The position numbers were made by a program, and so were the translations under genes. From Chloroflexota bacterium (GTDB taxonomy: Bacteria > Chloroflexota > Dehalococcoidia > Lucifugimonadales > Lucifugimonadaceae), in the NCBI GenBank assembly GCA_009837685.1, contig VXTA01000258.1, forward strand, positions 1-7,197: a stretch of DNA of 7,197 nt, read 5' to 3'. The notes beneath the pieces are model-generated. The model saw only the letters and a program-made list of their open reading frames with translations. It made no database searches and was not told where the DNA came from. Of this stretch, positions 5,524 through 7,197 are shown piece by piece (position 1 is the stretch's first letter; the number at the start of each line of letters is the position of its first letter).

Positions 5524-6275
5524 TCGACATCCACACTCATATCCAGCAGCATGACTTGTCGGAAGTGCCGGGAATGCTCCAGCGCGCCGAGGACGTTGGC
5601 GTTTCAACCATCATTGCCGCGGGAACGACGATCGAGGATTCTCGCAAGGCGATCCGTCTCGCCGAGACCTACGCGAACATATACGCAGGTGTAGGCATTC
5701 ACCCCTCAGACCTCGAAGCACCGATCTCATCCGAAGACATCGCCATGCTTGACTCAATGGCATCGCACGGACGCGTCACCGTCATGAGCGAAATCGGTAT
5801 AGACCATATGCCCAACAGCCCCGACCATAAGTCGCAGAAAGAGGCCTTCGCCGCGCAGATCGAGATCGCCAAGCGACACGACCTGCCGGTAGTCTTCCAT
5901 GTGCGCGAGCATCTTGATGACCTCTCGCGCTTCGAAGCGCGTGCTTCCGCCCTAGCCATCCTCGCCGACCAAGACGCCGGACAACTCGGAGGTGCCGCAC
6001 ACTACTTCCAAGGCGACTACGACTACGCCCGAAAAGTCCTCGACCTCGGACTCAAAATTTCCTTTGCCAAGCCCCTGCTCCGCTCGAAGGAACTCCAAGA
6101 CGTCGCACGTCGCCTCCCGCTAGACAGCATCGTCTTGGAGACCGACGCTTATCCTCAACCTTTCAAGAAGAATCGCGCGAGGTGGACGGAACCGAAGGAT
6201 GTACGCCTAGTTGCTGAGTGTTTGGCACAGATACGAGGCATCAGGTTGGAGATGTTGCATAATCGCTCTGTGTGA
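5517..6275 (+). CDS. TatD family metal-dependent hydrolase
   Basis: A 252-residue TIM-barrel protein of the TatD family, whose members are metal-dependent DNases or other hydrolases. All usual ligand positions are present: H6 and H8 (IDIHTHI), E92 (MSEIGID), H128 (VVFHVRE), H162 (GAAHYFQGD) and D210 (VLETDAYP). Two motifs vary from the common forms: the usual 'H.FSG' reads HYFQG, and 'LETDAPY' reads LETDAYP. The C-terminus (EMLHNRSV) is slightly shorter than typical TatD proteins of about 255-265 residues. No Shine-Dalgarno is visible; the ATG lies inside the last codons of the flavodoxin gene (seven-base overlap), so translation is probably coupled. The actual substrate cannot be told from the sequence. 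Confidence 0.9.
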   Translation: MLIDIHTHIQQHDLSEVPGMLQRAEDVGVSTIIAAGTTIEDSRKAIRLAETYANIYAGVGIHPSDLEAPISSEDIAMLDSMASHGRVTVMSEIGIDHMPNSPDHKSQKEAFAAQIEIAKRHDLPVVFHVREHLDDLSRFEARASALAILADQDAGQLGGAAHYFQGDYDYARKVLDLGLKISFAKPLLRSKELQDVARRLPLDSIVLETDAYPQPFKKNRARWTEPKDVRLVAECLAQIRGIRLEMLHNRSV

Positions 6276-6298
6276 TTAGCAACGAGCGAGCTATACCA

Positions 6299-6326
6299 TC
6301 GACAATTTGGGCAACTCCGCTAGAAT
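6299..6326 (+). promoter_or_regulatory. Candidate promoter for a leaderless DUF1802 mRNA
   Basis: TCGACA (6299-6304), a 16-base spacer and TAGAAT (6321-6326) match sigma70 -35 and -10 boxes at five of six positions each. Only seven bases separate the -10 box from the ATG at 6334, so the predicted transcript starts at the start codon. This is the best promoter match I found in the window. Confidence 0.5.
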
Positions 6327-6333
6327 CCACGTC

Positions 6334-6918
6334 ATGCTCAACATCGCCCTGAAAGAGTGGTCCGCCACCATCGACGCGCTCGCATCAGGCGATCAACTGT
6401 TCCTTCTGCGAAAAGGCGGCATCCGAGAAACCAACCGCCATTTCGAGATGGCGCACCGACGTTTCCTGCTCTACCCTACCCACTTCCACGAAGCTGATCG
6501 ATTGCTAAAACCAGAATTTCAGTACTTAATCAATTACGACACTCCAGTCGATAGCGAAGCAGTAATTTTCACTGCTTGGGCAGAGGTTGCGGAGATGTTG
6601 AGCGTCAACGACGCTGAGCAATTGGAAGCATTGTCCAGTTTCCATGTCTGGACCGATGAGTTCGTGAACAAGCGCATCGCTTGGAAACCTCGTCATGCTG
6701 CCGACCTCATCGTGCTACGAACGTACAGACTGATCGATCCGATCCAGATCCCCGTCACACCGCATCACAAGGGCTGCAAGTCGTGGGTCGACATCGCCCC
6801 TCCGATAGACGTGACACGGTCTTTTCCAGCCATTCCGGATGAGAAATGGGAAGATCGGTTACGAGAAATTAGACTCTTGCTTTCGGAAGCGTCCGTAAAA
6901 CCCGTACCGGCAGCATGA
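6334..6918 (+). CDS. DUF1802 family protein
   Basis: A 194-residue soluble protein matching the DUF1802 pattern: ALKEW at the N-terminus, [11 protein letters not shown] (about 22-32), [13 protein letters not shown] (about 41-53), [16 protein letters not shown] in the middle, and RTYRL followed by GCKSW near the C-terminus. The family has no established function; it occurs in cyanobacteria, Firmicutes and Chloroflexota among others. The frame is open from a TTG at 6307, but the ATG at 6334 is preferred because family similarity begins there and the TTG sits inside the candidate promoter. No Shine-Dalgarno is seen. The stop overlaps the next gene's start (ATGA), so the pair is probably co-translated. 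No transmembrane segment or signal peptide is apparent. Confidence 0.85.
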   Translation: MLNIALKEWSATIDALASGDQLFLLRKGGIRETNRHFEMAHRRFLLYPTHFHEADRLLKPEFQYLINYDTPVDSEAVIFTAWAEVAEMLSVNDAEQLEALSSFHVWTDEFVNKRIAWKPRHAADLIVLRTYRLIDPIQIPVTPHHKGCKSWVDIAPPIDVTRSFPAIPDEKWEDRLREIRLLLSEASVKPVPAA

Positions 6919-7197
6919 AACATCGACAACTCAAATCGACCGATCTGATACTTTCAGAGGTCGGTTTCGGCGTTTGGAGCGTTGCGACAACGTGGTGGGG
7001 TGTGACAGACCAAGATTTCGGTGTTCAACTGCTGCGAAAGGCGCGCGACCTCGGTATTACCTTCTTCGACACCGCACCGGCTTATGGGGACGGTTACGGG
7101 GAGACGATTCTGGCTGAGGCATTCACGCCCAACGAACTGAACGATCTAGTCATCGGTACGAAATTCGGGTACGACCTCGATGCCCCGCGAACTGGGC
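6915..7197 (+). CDS. Aldo/keto reductase, N-terminal part (cut by the window edge)
   Basis: The first 94 codons of an aldo/keto reductase, running off the right edge. The translation begins [21 protein letters not shown]. It carries the barrel's early motifs: GFGVWSV (17-23), [13 protein letters not shown] (51-63) and GTKFGY (81-86). Three of the four catalytic tetrad residues are therefore visible (D52, Y57, K83), while the His lies beyond the window. Such enzymes reduce carbonyl groups with NADPH, but substrate cannot be guessed. The ATG overlaps the DUF1802 stop in an ATGA junction with no separate Shine-Dalgarno, which indicates translational coupling. Confidence 0.9.
   Translation, partial: MKHRQLKSTDLILSEVGFGVWSVATTWWGVTDQDFGVQLLRKARDLGITFFDTAPAYGDGYGETILAEAFTPNELNDLVIGTKFGYDLDAPRTG

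Overview
The window looks like bacterial chromosome of moderate GC content with tightly packed genes. The mix of genes suggests an environmental, possibly marine Chloroflexota lineage such as a SAR202-like or other Dehalococcoidia member. It includes several DinB-fold paralogues, a short UxuA-type mannonate dehydratase, a DUF1802 protein, and a dispersed ATTCCGGC/GCCGGAAT hairpin repeat. That assignment is inference from gene content; no rRNA or other marker is present. I see no rRNA, tRNA, CRISPR array, insertion sequence or phage gene.

Layout. All genes from 133 to 4835 lie on the minus strand and all genes from about 4963 to the right edge lie on the plus strand. The two arms diverge from the 127-base interval 4836-4962. 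Reading the minus arm in its transcription direction, it holds a seven-helix DUF2306-like membrane protein (4835-4206), a mannonate dehydratase-like TIM-barrel enzyme (4100-3126), four consecutive DinB-fold proteins (3049-2531, 2517-1999, 1999-1481, 1470-952) and a two-domain VOC (glyoxalase-fold) protein (924-133). The plus arm holds a flavodoxin-fold protein (4963-5523), a TatD-family metal-dependent hydrolase overlapping it (5517-6275), a DUF1802 protein (6334-6918) and the first 94 codons of an aldo/keto reductase (6915 to the edge).

The most unusual feature is the tandem array of four DinB genes. Once the third gene is started at its internal ATG, all four encode exactly 172 residues. 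They are clearly homologous (roughly 49-62% identity in the three pairs I counted by hand) and spaced 0-13 bases apart, so they are almost certainly co-transcribed. N-terminal and C-terminal blocks carrying the likely metal site (H48, E152, H156) are conserved while the centre has diverged. The VOC gene follows 27 bases downstream with its own strong ribosome binding site. DinB-fold enzymes include thiol-dependent transferases and isomerases, and VOC proteins include glyoxalases and drug-binding proteins. A role of the cluster in detoxification or modification of small molecules is therefore reasonable but unproven.

The two arms differ in how translation appears to start. Most minus-arm genes have good Shine-Dalgarno sequences. 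The plus-arm genes have none: they are either coupled by overlap (TatD, aldo/keto reductase) or preceded by a promoter-like -10 box only 7-8 bases from the ATG (flavodoxin, DUF1802), which suggests leaderless mRNAs.
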